Shown here: piece by piece, positions 30,006-38,431 of the stretch
How the letters are laid out: each line of letters begins with the position of its first letter
Position numbering within the stretch: the first letter of the stretch is position 1
Assembly: GCF_007827555.1 (NCBI RefSeq)
Contig: NZ_VISS01000011.1
Coordinates: 39,927 to 103,926 of the forward strand
Direction: 5' to 3'
Length of the DNA stretch: 64,000 bases
From: Aeribacillus composti
Lineage (GTDB): Bacteria; Bacillota; Bacilli; Bacillales; Aeribacillaceae
Program-made: the position numbers and the translations under genes
Notes under the pieces: generated by a model
The model's input: the letters and a program-made list of their open reading frames with translations, nothing else
The model's database searches: none
What the model was told of the DNA's origin: nothing

Positions 30006-31028
30006 ATGTTTGGAATTGGTACGAGAGACCTTGGAATAGATTTAGGGACAGCCAATACGTTAGTGTTTGTGAAAGGAAAAGGTATTGTAGTGCGTGAACC
30101 ATCTGTTGTTGCTTTGCAAACTGATACAAAGCAAATTGTTGCAGTTGGTAATGATGCAAAAAATATGATCGGGCGTACGCCTGGAAATGTTGTAGCACTT
30201 CGACCAATGAAAGACGGAGTGATTGCTGATTATGAAACGACTGCTACGATGATGAAATACTACATAAAACAGGCAACAAAAAATGCAGGTATTTTTTCGC
30301 GAAAACCTTATGTGATGGTTTGTGTTCCTTCGGGAATAACTGCGGTTGAAGAACGTGCGGTCATTGATGCAACGAGACAAGCAGGCGCTAGAGATGCGTA
30401 TACGATCGAAGAGCCATTTGCGGCTGCTATTGGAGCCAACCTTCCAGTTTGGGAACCGACCGGAAGCATGGTTGTAGACATCGGCGGGGGAACAACGGAA
30501 GTTGCCATCATTTCTCTCGGCGGAATTGTGACAAGCCAATCTATACGTGTTGCCGGTGATGAAATGGATGAAGCCATCATTAACTATATCCGTAAAACCT
30601 ACAACTTAATGATTGGTGATCGGACAGCGGAAGCGGTGAAGCTTGAAATCGGTTCTGCAAGCGCTCCGGAAGGTGTTGAAAACATGGAAATTCGCGGAAG
30701 AGATTTGTTAACAGGCCTTCCGAAAACGATTGAAATTACTGCGACAGAAATTTCAGAGGCATTACGCGATACTGTCTATGCGATCGTAGATGCTGTAAAA
30801 ATTACTTTGGAAAAAACTCCGCCTGAACTTGCGGCGGATATTATGGATCGAGGAATTGTTTTAACGGGTGGGGGCGCCCTTCTTCGCAATTTAGACAAAG
30901 TTATAAGCGACGAAACGAAAATGCCTGTAATCATTGCGGAAAATCCTCTTGATTGTGTAGCGGTCGGAACAGGAAAAGCTCTTGAACATATCCACCTATT
31001 CAAAAATCGTACAAAAGACCACAGATAA
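30006..31028 (+). CDS. mreB: Rod-shape-determining actin homologue MreB
   Basis: Forms membrane-associated filaments that orient lateral cell-wall synthesis. The 340 residues start [27 protein letters not shown] with the phosphate-1 loop. The phosphate-2 motif is [18 protein letters not shown] and the adenosine motif is [30 protein letters not shown] precedes the ATG. First gene of mreBCD-minCD. Confidence 0.98.
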   Translation: MFGIGTRDLGIDLGTANTLVFVKGKGIVVREPSVVALQTDTKQIVAVGNDAKNMIGRTPGNVVALRPMKDGVIADYETTATMMKYYIKQATKNAGIFSRKPYVMVCVPSGITAVEERAVIDATRQAGARDAYTIEEPFAAAIGANLPVWEPTGSMVVDIGGGTTEVAIISLGGIVTSQSIRVAGDEMDEAIINYIRKTYNLMIGDRTAEAVKLEIGSASAPEGVENMEIRGRDLLTGLPKTIEITATEISEALRDTVYAIVDAVKITLEKTPPELAADIMDRGIVLTGGGALLRNLDKVISDETKMPVIIAENPLDCVAVGTGKALEHIHLFKNRTKDHR

Positions 31029-31044
31029 GTTAGAGGTGTAAATC

Positions 31045-31929
31045 ATGCCACAATTTTTTCTAAATAAACGATTAATTGTGCTCCTTGTCGGGATCATTAT
31101 TTTGGTGGCATTGATTGGTTTTTCCCTAAAGGAAGACCGCAATCTTTCGTGGCAGGAGAAGTTTATTCAAGATTCGGTTGGACTAGTCCAGAAGGTATTT
31201 CATCAGCCCGCACAATATATTGCGGGCTTCTTTGAGAATTTGAATCATTTAAAAAATACATACGAAGAAAACGAGCTGCTTCGCAAACAACTGAATAATT
31301 ATATTCAATTGGAGGAAAAGCTGCAGGAATTAGAACAGGAAAACAAACAATTAAAAGAAGAATTAAAATTATCTGCTGATAACGATATAAGAAAATATAA
31401 GTCGATCCAAGGGACAGTCATCGCAAGAAATCCTGATCGTTGGCATGATTATATCAAAATTGATAAAGGCGAACAGCACGGAATCAAAAAAGACATGGCG
31501 GTTATAACGGCAAAAGGATTGATCGGGAAAGTGAAAAATACTTCTGAATTTACGTCCACCGTTCAGCTTTTAAGTGCTTCCGACAGAAAAAACCGGATTT
31601 CAGCAATGGTTCATACGAATAACGGAAAGGTATTCGGCCTCATTGTCGGCTACAGTGAGCAGGAAAATGCTCTTGAAATGAACATCATTGAATCAAATGC
31701 TCAAATCAAAGAAAATCAAATTGTAGCGACTTCTGGCCTTGGCGGAGTGTTTCCTGAAGGTTTAGTGATCGGAAAAGTAAAAAAAGTCGAACTTGATTCG
31801 TACGGATTAACAAAGATAGCTTATATAACCCCATCAGCTGACTTTTATGATATAGATCGTGTCATGATCATCGAGCGGGTTCTTCCAACAGTTGATATCA
31901 ATCAATTGGAAGAGGAGGAAGACTCTTGA
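31045..31929 (+). CDS. mreC: Rod-shape-determining protein MreC
   Basis: Bitopic membrane protein linking MreB filaments to the wall-synthesis machinery. The 294 residues have a membrane segment at about 9-27 (LIVLLVGIIILVALIGFSL), a coiled coil at about 68-108 (LKNTYEENELLRKQLNNYIQ) and the extracellular beta-domain pair (VIARNPDRWHDYIKIDKGEQHGIKKDMAV, ATSGLGGVFPEGLVIGKV). It is followed by mreD, which overlaps its last codons. Confidence 0.96.
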   Translation: MPQFFLNKRLIVLLVGIIILVALIGFSLKEDRNLSWQEKFIQDSVGLVQKVFHQPAQYIAGFFENLNHLKNTYEENELLRKQLNNYIQLEEKLQELEQENKQLKEELKLSADNDIRKYKSIQGTVIARNPDRWHDYIKIDKGEQHGIKKDMAVITAKGLIGKVKNTSEFTSTVQLLSASDRKNRISAMVHTNNGKVFGLIVGYSEQENALEMNIIESNAQIKENQIVATSGLGGVFPEGLVIGKVKKVELDSYGLTKIAYITPSADFYDIDRVMIIERVLPTVDINQLEEEEDS

Positions 31930-32444
31930 GAACGTTTTTCCTCCCCGTAATGGTTATGTTTATTTTCGTATTGGAAAGCATCATCGTTGATCTTGTTCCG
32001 ATCCCTTTTCTTTCAGATCACCAAGTGGCAGTTCCCCATCTTTTACTATTGATGATTGTCATCTTGGCAGCGTACGGCTCTCGGAAAATTGCCGTCATTT
32101 ATGGAATTGTTTTCGGTTTATTGTTCGATGTTGTTTACACGCAAGTTATCGGCATATATGCTTTCTCATTTCCGACCTTGGCATATTTAGTGATGCAAGC
32201 TTTGCGGGTGCTCAATCCCAATATTTTTGTTTTAATTTTTTTAACTGAGCTTTCCGTTGCATTGCTTGAATTTTTTACATACGGTATTTATTTACTAATC
32301 AGGATGACAGCTGTTCCTCTGCAATTGTTTACAATTGATCGCCTGCTACCGACACTTGCTCTGAATTTTGTATTAGCTTGTGTGTTAATCTATCCTTTAA
32401 AGAAATTCGTTTTGGGCTTGAAAATAGGTGAACACAACGATTAA
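31926..32444 (+). CDS. mreD: Rod-shape-determining protein MreD
   Basis: Small integral membrane protein of 172 residues with five or six hydrophobic segments; known partner of MreB and MreC. It begins with TTG at 31926, overlapping the mreC stop by four bases, with GAGGAGG 9 bases upstream. Family features are FLVPIPFLSDHQVAVPHLLLL near the N-terminus and GLLFDVVYTQVIGIYAFSFPTLAYL in the middle. Confidence 0.93.
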   Translation: MRTFFLPVMVMFIFVLESIIVDLVPIPFLSDHQVAVPHLLLLMIVILAAYGSRKIAVIYGIVFGLLFDVVYTQVIGIYAFSFPTLAYLVMQALRVLNPNIFVLIFLTELSVALLEFFTYGIYLLIRMTAVPLQLFTIDRLLPTLALNFVLACVLIYPLKKFVLGLKIGEHND

Positions 32445-32511
32445 GTTTTAAAGTTTGATAGAGGAGTTTTTGTTATTGCTGTCGAAATAGATTTTTGTTG
32501 GGGTGAACTTC

Positions 32512-33207
32512 GTGAAAGCTCAAAGACCATATTATGTAACGATTAAAGGCACAAAGGATGGATTGACATTATATTTAGATGATTCCTGTTCGTTTCACGA
32601 TATTGTGAATGAACTGGATTCGATGCTCTCCAAAAGGCAGTATGTTCAGGAAAATGAACCGATGATCAGGGTGACGATAAAGGCTGGAAATCGTTTTTTG
32701 ACGGAGGAACAAGAAGAGAAAATAAAAGACGTAATAAGAAAAAAAAGAAATTTAATTGTCGATGCAATTGATTCAAATGTCATTTCAAAGGAAGAGGCGT
32801 TGAAGTGGAAAGAGGAAGCAGATGTTATCTCAGTTGCTAAAGTCGTCCGTTCTGGGCAAGTGTTGAAAATTAGAGGGGATTTGTTGCTGATAGGAGATGT
32901 CAATCCTGGCGGGACAGTCATGGCAACGGGCAATATTTTTGTCATGGGGGCTTTAAAAGGCATAGCTCATGCTGGTTTTGAAGGGAATCGAAATGCAGTG
33001 ATTGCCGCCTCCTTGATGAAGCCGACACAGCTGAGGATCTCCGATATTTTAAGTAGGCCACCCGATCAGAAGGAGCCATCATTTCGAAATGATATGGAAT
33101 GCGCATATATTGATGAAAATGGGACAATCATTATTGAACGGATTCAACAATTAGCTCATCTGAGACCCAATTTAACTAGGCTTGAAGGGGGAATAATGAA
33201 TGGGTGA
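32512..33207 (+). CDS. minC: Septum site-determining protein MinC
   Basis: Inhibits FtsZ assembly away from midcell with MinD. Start chosen at GTG 32512 (product MKAQRPYYVTIKGTKDGLTL) because TGGGGTG ends six bases upstream; a GTG at 32503 is inside that site. The 231 residues have the N-terminal FtsZ-inhibiting domain and the C-terminal beta-helical MinD-binding domain (VRSGQVLKIRGDLLLIGDVN, GGTVMATGNIFVMGALKGIAHAG, ECAYIDENGTIIIERI). It overlaps minD by eight bases. Confidence 0.95.
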   Translation: MKAQRPYYVTIKGTKDGLTLYLDDSCSFHDIVNELDSMLSKRQYVQENEPMIRVTIKAGNRFLTEEQEEKIKDVIRKKRNLIVDAIDSNVISKEEALKWKEEADVISVAKVVRSGQVLKIRGDLLLIGDVNPGGTVMATGNIFVMGALKGIAHAGFEGNRNAVIAASLMKPTQLRISDILSRPPDQKEPSFRNDMECAYIDENGTIIIERIQQLAHLRPNLTRLEGGIMNG

Positions 33208-34003
33208 GGCAATTGTGGTCACTTCTGGCAAGGGCGGGGTCGGCAAAACAACAACTTCTGCAAATGTTGGTACAGCCCTTGCCATTATGGGAAAGAAAGT
33301 TTGTCTAGTTGATACAGATATCGGCTTGCGGAACCTCGATGTTGTCATGGGATTGGAAAACAGGATTATTTATGATTTAGTTGATGTTGTCCAAGAACGA
33401 TGCAAAATTCATCAAGCTCTCGTAAAAGATAAACGCTTTAATGATTTTCTTTATTTGCTGCCTGCAGCGCAAACTAGCGATAAAACTGCCGTAACACCTG
33501 AGCAGATGAAAAAATTAATTGATCAGCTAAAACAAGATTTTGATTATATTATTATCGACTGTCCTGCCGGGATTGAACAAGGATATAAAAATGCCGTATC
33601 CGGTGCGGATCAAGCGATTGTCGTGACAACACCAGAAGTTTCCGCTGTGAGAGATGCGGATCGAATTATCGGTTTGCTGGAGAAGGAAGATATTGAGCCG
33701 CCAAGATTAATTATTAATCGGATCCGAAATCATTTAATGAAAAACGGTGATATGCTGGATGTCGATGAAATTGTCAGCCATCTTTCTATTGATTTGTTGG
33801 GGATTGTAATTGATGATGATGAGGTAATAAAAGCGTCTAATAATGGTGAACCGATTGTAATGAACCCTGACAATCGTGCTTCCATTGCCTACCGCAATAT
33901 TGCGAGAAGAATTTTAGGTGAAGCGGTTCCGCTTCAATCATTAGATGAGCCTGAAAAAGGTGTTATCGCAAAAATCAAAAAATTTTTTGGAGTACGTGCT
34001 TAA
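33200..34003 (+). CDS. minD: Septum site-determining ATPase MinD
   Basis: Membrane-associated ParA-type ATPase that activates MinC. The 267 residues have the deviant Walker A SGKGGVGKT at 9-17 with signature lysine K11, switch I DTDIGLRNLD and Walker B YIIIDCPAGIEQG. The C-terminal amphipathic membrane-targeting helix is visible as VIAKIKKFFGVRA. Last gene of the mre-min operon. In B. subtilis spoIVFA follows; here a 2.7 kb interval with two extra genes intervenes. Confidence 0.97.
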   Translation: MGEAIVVTSGKGGVGKTTTSANVGTALAIMGKKVCLVDTDIGLRNLDVVMGLENRIIYDLVDVVQERCKIHQALVKDKRFNDFLYLLPAAQTSDKTAVTPEQMKKLIDQLKQDFDYIIIDCPAGIEQGYKNAVSGADQAIVVTTPEVSAVRDADRIIGLLEKEDIEPPRLIINRIRNHLMKNGDMLDVDEIVSHLSIDLLGIVIDDDEVIKASNNGEPIVMNPDNRASIAYRNIARRILGEAVPLQSLDEPEKGVIAKIKKFFGVRA

Positions 34004-34092
34004 TCCTAATCAATTTAAAAATCACACTTCCTTGAATAAAGCATTAGCTTTTTTCTTTGCACACATTAGAATCACTGCCATCACACTGATAT

Positions 34093-34148
34093 ATCTCCCA
34101 CCTGCTGATCGTTTTTTTCTTCTATCTCTTGAGGTGGGAGATTTTTTG
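34093..34148. terminator. Terminator downstream of minD
   Basis: ATCTCCCACCT (34093-34103) pairs perfectly with AGGTGGGAGAT (34132-34142), then TTTTTTG. The loop is long (28 bases) and T-rich. It ends the mre-min operon and may also serve the convergent nitroreductase gene. Confidence 0.75.
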
Positions 34149-34187
34149 AAGGCTGTACAAAATATTTCCTCTTGAATCTTTTCCCTT

Positions 34188-34739
34188 TCAATATGATTCA
34201 ATAATCGTCAATTTTTCTTCTGCGTTTGTCCGCTGTTTTGGTTCTGGGATTGAGGCAGGATAGCCAATATGTAGAAGGCCGACAATTTTTTCTCCTGGTT
34301 CTACTCCAACTTTTTGTCGGAAAGATGGTGAATAAATATAAGCACCTGTTTTCCATATAACGCCAATACCTTTTTCCCATGCAGCTAGTTGAAAATTTTG
34401 GATTAATGCACTTGTCGCTTTTAAATCCTCCTCCCACTGCTTTTGACGCGGATCCTCTTTCATGATTACCAATAAATGTGCTGGAATCGGCAGCAGCTTT
34501 TCTCGTAATCGATCGATATTTTTTCCATTGTTCGTTTCTTGTGCAATAGCAGCAACTAATTTTTCTTTTCCTTCATTCATAAACAGCACGAACCGCCATG
34601 GCTCTCTTAATCCATGATTAGGAGCCCAAACAGCCGTATTTAATAATTCACATATTACTTCTTTAGGGATTGGATCTTTCTTAAATTCTTTAATCGATCG
34701 ACGCTCTTTAATTATATTGGCTACTTTGTATGTTTCCAT
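34188..34739 (-). CDS. Nitroreductase family protein
   Basis: FMN-dependent NAD(P)H oxidoreductase fold, 183 residues from METYKVANIIKERRSIKEFK. Seen are the FMN-phosphate-binding RRSIKEF at the N-terminus, AVWAPNHGLREPWRFVLF, and the C-terminal GLLHIGYPAS. The substrate cannot be deduced. Start uncertain: AAGGAGG lies 14 bases before this ATG, and the frame stays open upstream to an ATG at 34778 that would overlap that site. It lies on the minus strand in an accessory position between minD and the NRAMP-like gene. Confidence 0.85.
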   Translation of the reverse strand: METYKVANIIKERRSIKEFKKDPIPKEVICELLNTAVWAPNHGLREPWRFVLFMNEGKEKLVAAIAQETNNGKNIDRLREKLLPIPAHLLVIMKEDPRQKQWEEDLKATSALIQNFQLAAWEKGIGVIWKTGAYIYSPSFRQKVGVEPGEKIVGLLHIGYPASIPEPKQRTNAEEKLTIIESY

Positions 34740-34975
34740 TGGTATTTCTGATGCCTCCTTAATAATAATGATTTTCAATTAGAATTATTTCAAAATTGAG
34801 GCGATATGTAAATGTTTATTTTTACAGTCGTAATCGTTTACAAAGGGAAGGAGACAGGTGCGAGAAATCATTTCAAACAGCTGATACAAGAGCAATGAAA
34901 ACGATCGACTTAAAAATACAGAATATTCAATTAATAAAATATGAATTCTTTACATAAGAACTATAAATGAGAAAG

Positions 34976-35055
34976 TTTCGCATGGATGAACAATTGCTAA
35001 AACTAGATATAACAGCATGATGCGAAAATATGTTCATCCAGCAATTGATTCATGC
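34976..35055 (+). repeat. Three crossing inverted repeats upstream of the NRAMP-like gene
   Basis: Left blocks TTTCGCAT (34976-34983), GGATGAACA (34984-34992) and CAATTGCT (34991-34998) each have a perfect reverse complement to the right, in the same order: ATGCGAAA (35020-35027), TGTTCATCC (35031-35039), AGCAATTG (35040-35047). The last pair is extended by GCATG (34980-34984) with CATGC (35051-35055). Because the order is kept, the three stems cannot all form at once. No T-tract follows, so it is not a plain terminator. The rest of the 34740-35145 gap is AT-rich and shows nothing else clear. Confidence 0.6.
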
Positions 35056-35145
35056 ACATTTATATTCCCTAATGAGAAAGATCATTCATAAGAAATATTA
35101 GATGACTCATTTCTACGTTCAAATCTCAGATGGAAGGTGACAGTG

Positions 35146-36384
35146 ATGGAACATGGCAAATCCACAAAAAAGTGGCCGGCCGTTGGTCCGGGGTTAATTG
35201 TCGCAGCAACGGGCGTCGGAGCCGGTGATCTAGTTGCTGCCTTAGTTGCCGGTACAAATTTTGGACTTGTCTTTTTATGGGCAATCATTATCGGGGCTAT
35301 TTTAAAATTTGCCTTAAATGAGGGTGTTGGCCGATATCATTTGCTGACTGGAAAAACTATTTTAGAAGGCTGGCATTCTATGGGATTATGGGCAACAAGC
35401 TATTTTGGCGTTTATTCGGTTATTTGGGGATTTGTTTATGGAGCGGCTGCGACTTCATCTTGTGCATTGGCTCTGTCAGCATTATTTCCTGTCTTGCCTT
35501 TATGGGTATGGGCGGTTATAAGCGGTTTGTTAGGTTTTTTATTAACATGGATGGGGCAATATAAGCTATTTGAAAAAGTTATGAATCTTTTAATTCTACT
35601 TATGTTTATTTCGGTTGTCGGCTCAGCTGTTATTGTTCTGCCGGAACTTTCTGATATCATCGACACTGCTGTTCCGACGTTGCCGAAAGGGTCACTGCTT
35701 TACGCACTCGGATTAATTGGGGGAGTTGGCGGATCCATTACCATGGCGTCTTATGGCTATTGGCTGCAGGAAAACAATTGGAAGGATCGATCCTACCTCC
35801 GCTACGTTAGATTTGACTCCATGATTGCCTATATTACTACAGCAGTTTTTACAATTTCTTTATTAATTTTAGGGGCTGCATTACTATATGGAACGAATAC
35901 AAACATTAACGGTGAGCAAGGTCTCGTATCATTTGCTACCATTTTAGGAAACGAGCTGTCCTCAACTGTACGCATCTTATTTCTCATCGGTTTTTGGTCA
36001 GCTTCCTTTACATCAGTATTAGGTGTTTGGAATGGCGTCTCTTATTTATTTGCTGATTTTGTCTATACTGTTAAAAAACATGATGTGAATAAAGAACAAT
36101 TAAGTAAGACAAAAGCTTATAAATTTTTTGTTTTTTGGTTAACATTCCCGCCAATGCTCTTGCATTTTATAGGAAAACCTGTGAGCCTCATTATTTTGTA
36201 TGGTGCCCTTGGTGCGCTATTTATGCCCTTTCTGGCGCTGACCCTTATCTATTTGCTTAATAGTAAAAAGCATCTTCCTCATAAGGAAGATCGAAATAAA
36301 TGGTTTTTCAACGTACTTTTGAGTTTAAATATTGTTTTATTTTTCATTTTATCGATCAATGAACTAGTCAACCTATTTCGTTAA
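35146..36384 (+). CDS. NRAMP-family transporter lacking canonical metal motifs
   Basis: A 412-residue integral membrane protein with about 11 hydrophobic segments and the LeuT-like NRAMP layout (PGLIVAATGVGAGDLVAAL in the first helix, GGVGGSITMASYGYWLQENNW in the sixth). In manganese/iron NRAMPs the first-helix motif is DPGN and the sixth-helix motif is MPH; here the aligned stretches read GAGD and MAS. The usual metal ligands (Asp, Asn) are therefore not conserved and the substrate is unknown. Start chosen at ATG 35146 (MEHGKSTKKW) behind AAGGTGAC. Divergent from the nitroreductase gene and ended by a terminator at 36443. Confidence 0.82.
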   Translation: MEHGKSTKKWPAVGPGLIVAATGVGAGDLVAALVAGTNFGLVFLWAIIIGAILKFALNEGVGRYHLLTGKTILEGWHSMGLWATSYFGVYSVIWGFVYGAAATSSCALALSALFPVLPLWVWAVISGLLGFLLTWMGQYKLFEKVMNLLILLMFISVVGSAVIVLPELSDIIDTAVPTLPKGSLLYALGLIGGVGGSITMASYGYWLQENNWKDRSYLRYVRFDSMIAYITTAVFTISLLILGAALLYGTNTNINGEQGLVSFATILGNELSSTVRILFLIGFWSASFTSVLGVWNGVSYLFADFVYTVKKHDVNKEQLSKTKAYKFFVFWLTFPPMLLHFIGKPVSLIILYGALGALFMPFLALTLIYLLNSKKHLPHKEDRNKWFFNVLLSLNIVLFFILSINELVNLFR

Positions 36385-36442
36385 GCGGCTTCAAATAAAA
36401 GGCAGTCTAGCTTTTGTGTTAATTCACCATATACTACTATTT

Positions 36443-36486
36443 CAAAAAGAAGACGACAAAAGCATTTTGTGGTCTTCTTTTTGATT
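36443..36486 (+). terminator. Terminator of the NRAMP-like gene
   Basis: CAAAAAGAAGAC and GTCTTCTTTTTG with an inner ACAAAA/TTTTGT stem and a single G-G mismatch. The remaining bases to 36660 hold no gene I can see. Confidence 0.88.
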
Positions 36487-36663
36487 TCAAAATTTTGCTT
36501 TTCTCGGATAGCACCATATTTTATTTTGCTTCATCCAGTATTCCTTTGAACCAGAAAACAGTGAAGAACCTACTTACTAGGTTGTAGGTAAAAGTTCTAT
36601 ATCAAGGTCAAAGATAAACATTTGCCTAGATATCGCTTTAAGAAATGCAAAATGGCTTTATTG

Positions 36664-36692
36664 TCATAAACGGTAAGGACAGGGCATAAACT
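36664..36692 (+). promoter_or_regulatory. Possible sigma-E promoter for spoIVFA-spoIVFB
   Basis: TCATAAA (36664-36670), 14-base spacer, CATAAACT (36685-36692). The -10 is near CATACANT; the -35 is a weaker match to KMATATT. spoIVF is a sigma-E operon in B. subtilis. Confidence 0.45.
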
Positions 36693-36718
36693 TGTACAAA
36701 ATTGCAAAAGGATGATGG

Positions 36719-37513
36719 ATGATGAATCGTCGAGCAAAAGAAATAAAAAAACGAATAGCAAAGCGTAAACGAAAAAGAATGAACAGCATGCTTTCGAGCA
36801 GTTCAAGCAGCAGTGATGATACATCTGTTCCATTTATCAATCAAATCACACAAGAAAACGTGCAAGTTGACGCGGACTCCCCTCTTTATGTAGAGGCAGA
36901 AGGAAGTAAAAATTTTCATCCATTGTTTCGTTCGGACGTTTTTATAACAAAATTGCTAATCTCTGCCTGCATCGTCCTGATGATCGGTATTATTTTTAAA
37001 AATGACCGGGCAGAATTTCTGAAAGCTAGAGATTTCGTCAGCCATGTGATGGAAAAGGAGTTTAACTTTGCATATGTTTCCAAATGGTACGAAGAACAAT
37101 TTGGGAATCCATTAGCGTTTTTGAAAAAACAATCGAAAGAGGAAAGTGGATCTAAAGAAAGTCAATATGCGGTTCCGGCATCAGGAAAGGTGCTTCAGAG
37201 CTTTAAAGATACCGGGCAAGGCGTGATGATCGAAACAAATAATAAAACGGTAGAGGCCATGAATGAAGGAATTGTTATTGAAGCTGGAAAGAAGGAGGAT
37301 ACTGGTCTGACTGTGGTGATTCAACATGCTGATGGAATAGAAACCTGGTATGGGAACCTGGAAGAGCTAAATGTAGCGCTGTATGACTTTGTCGAAACGG
37401 GAAAACCTGTAGGCAAAGTAAAGCAAAGCCAAAACCAGCACGGAACATACTATTTTGCCATAAAAAAGGGCGACACATTTATTGACCCGAGTCAGGTGAT
37501 CTCATTTGAATAA
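36719..37513 (+). CDS. spoIVFA: Stage IV sporulation protein FA
   Basis: Inhibitory partner that holds SpoIVFB inactive in the outer forespore membrane. The 264-residue protein has a strongly basic N-terminus (MNRRAKEIKKRIAKRKRKR after the initiator Met), a serine run, a membrane segment at about 77-95 (ITKLLISACIVLMIGIIF) and a C-terminal LytM/M23-like fold (VPASGKVLQSF, GIVIEAGKKEDTGLTVVIQHADGIETWYGNL). The last is the domain targeted by SpoIVB. Several ATGs overlap here; the one at 36719 has AAAAGGATG at the best spacing. It overlaps spoIVFB by eight bases. Confidence 0.92.
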   Translation: MMNRRAKEIKKRIAKRKRKRMNSMLSSSSSSSDDTSVPFINQITQENVQVDADSPLYVEAEGSKNFHPLFRSDVFITKLLISACIVLMIGIIFKNDRAEFLKARDFVSHVMEKEFNFAYVSKWYEEQFGNPLAFLKKQSKEESGSKESQYAVPASGKVLQSFKDTGQGVMIETNNKTVEAMNEGIVIEAGKKEDTGLTVVIQHADGIETWYGNLEELNVALYDFVETGKPVGKVKQSQNQHGTYYFAIKKGDTFIDPSQVISFE

Positions 37514-38372
37514 ATATTTTTCCTTATTGTCGAAAATACATATTCATCCTATCTTTTGGGTGTTGATTGCAATCGGAGCAATGACAGCGCAATTTAAAGC
37601 TCTTTGCATCCTTTTCTCAATAGTTTTTATTCATGAAATGGGGCATGCTGTTTGCGCCAGTTTTTTTTCATGGAGGATCAAGTCCATTCAGCTTCTTCCT
37701 TTTGGCGGTGCAGTGGAAATGGAGGAGCATGGAAATCGTCCCTTGAAAGAAGATCTGTTTGTTGTTATATCTGGACCGATTCAGCATTTTTGGATGCAAA
37801 TAGCTGCATGGATTTTTTGGGAAGCAAATTTCATAAACGACTCTACATATGAAATGTTTATTTTTTTTAATATGTCTATTTTCCTTTTTAATCTTCTTCC
37901 CATTTGGCCCCTTGATGGAGGAAAGCTTCTTTTTATTTTGCTGAGCAAACAAAAACCTTTTTCAGTTGCTCATAAGGAAATGCTTCGCATATCTGCAGTT
38001 GTTTTTTCATGTTTGTTCCTTTTTTTTCTTTTTTTCAACCCTACTCTTTTAAGCGGGTGGATTATCGCAGCCTTTATCGTCCACTCCATTTATACGGAAT
38101 ATAAACAAAGACAATTTGTATATATTCGTTTCTTGATGGAAAGGTATTATGGAAATCATCAAGCGTTCACAGTGTTAAAGCCGATCATTGTTGATCGCGA
38201 TGATTTGATTTACCACGTGCTGCTGAAATTTCAGCGGGGTTGCAAACACCCTATTATAGTGGAGGACGATGGAAAAAAACTTTTTCAGCTTGATGAAAAT
38301 GAGCTGCTGCACAGTTTTTTTTCGGAAAAAAAGACGGACGGAAAAATGGGCGATTTACAGTACGTTTATTGA
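37506..38372 (+). CDS. spoIVFB: Intramembrane metalloprotease SpoIVFB
   Basis: Site-2-type protease that processes pro-sigma-K in the mother cell. The zinc motif is H43-E44-M-G-H47 and the third ligand is D137 in NLLPIWPLDGG, the same numbering as B. subtilis. The 288 residues have four to six membrane segments followed by a cytoplasmic CBS-like C-terminal domain (VDRDDLIYHVLLKFQRGCKHPIIVEDDGK). It begins with TTG at 37506 inside the end of spoIVFA, with AGGTGATC just upstream, so translation is coupled. Confidence 0.95.
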   Translation: MNKYFSLLSKIHIHPIFWVLIAIGAMTAQFKALCILFSIVFIHEMGHAVCASFFSWRIKSIQLLPFGGAVEMEEHGNRPLKEDLFVVISGPIQHFWMQIAAWIFWEANFINDSTYEMFIFFNMSIFLFNLLPIWPLDGGKLLFILLSKQKPFSVAHKEMLRISAVVFSCLFLFFLFFNPTLLSGWIIAAFIVHSIYTEYKQRQFVYIRFLMERYYGNHQAFTVLKPIIVDRDDLIYHVLLKFQRGCKHPIIVEDDGKKLFQLDENELLHSFFSEKKTDGKMGDLQYVY

Positions 38373-38431
38373 CGCCTGCAGGAAAACATGGTATTGAAAT
38401 AGGAAACAATACATGAAAAGAGGTTGTTGGG

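Noticed and set aside
34815..34845. Zur-box-like TCGTAAT followed by CGTTTACAA near the nitroreductase promoter
   Set aside because: Only one half-site matches; the second half has about three of seven bases, so no operator claim is made.
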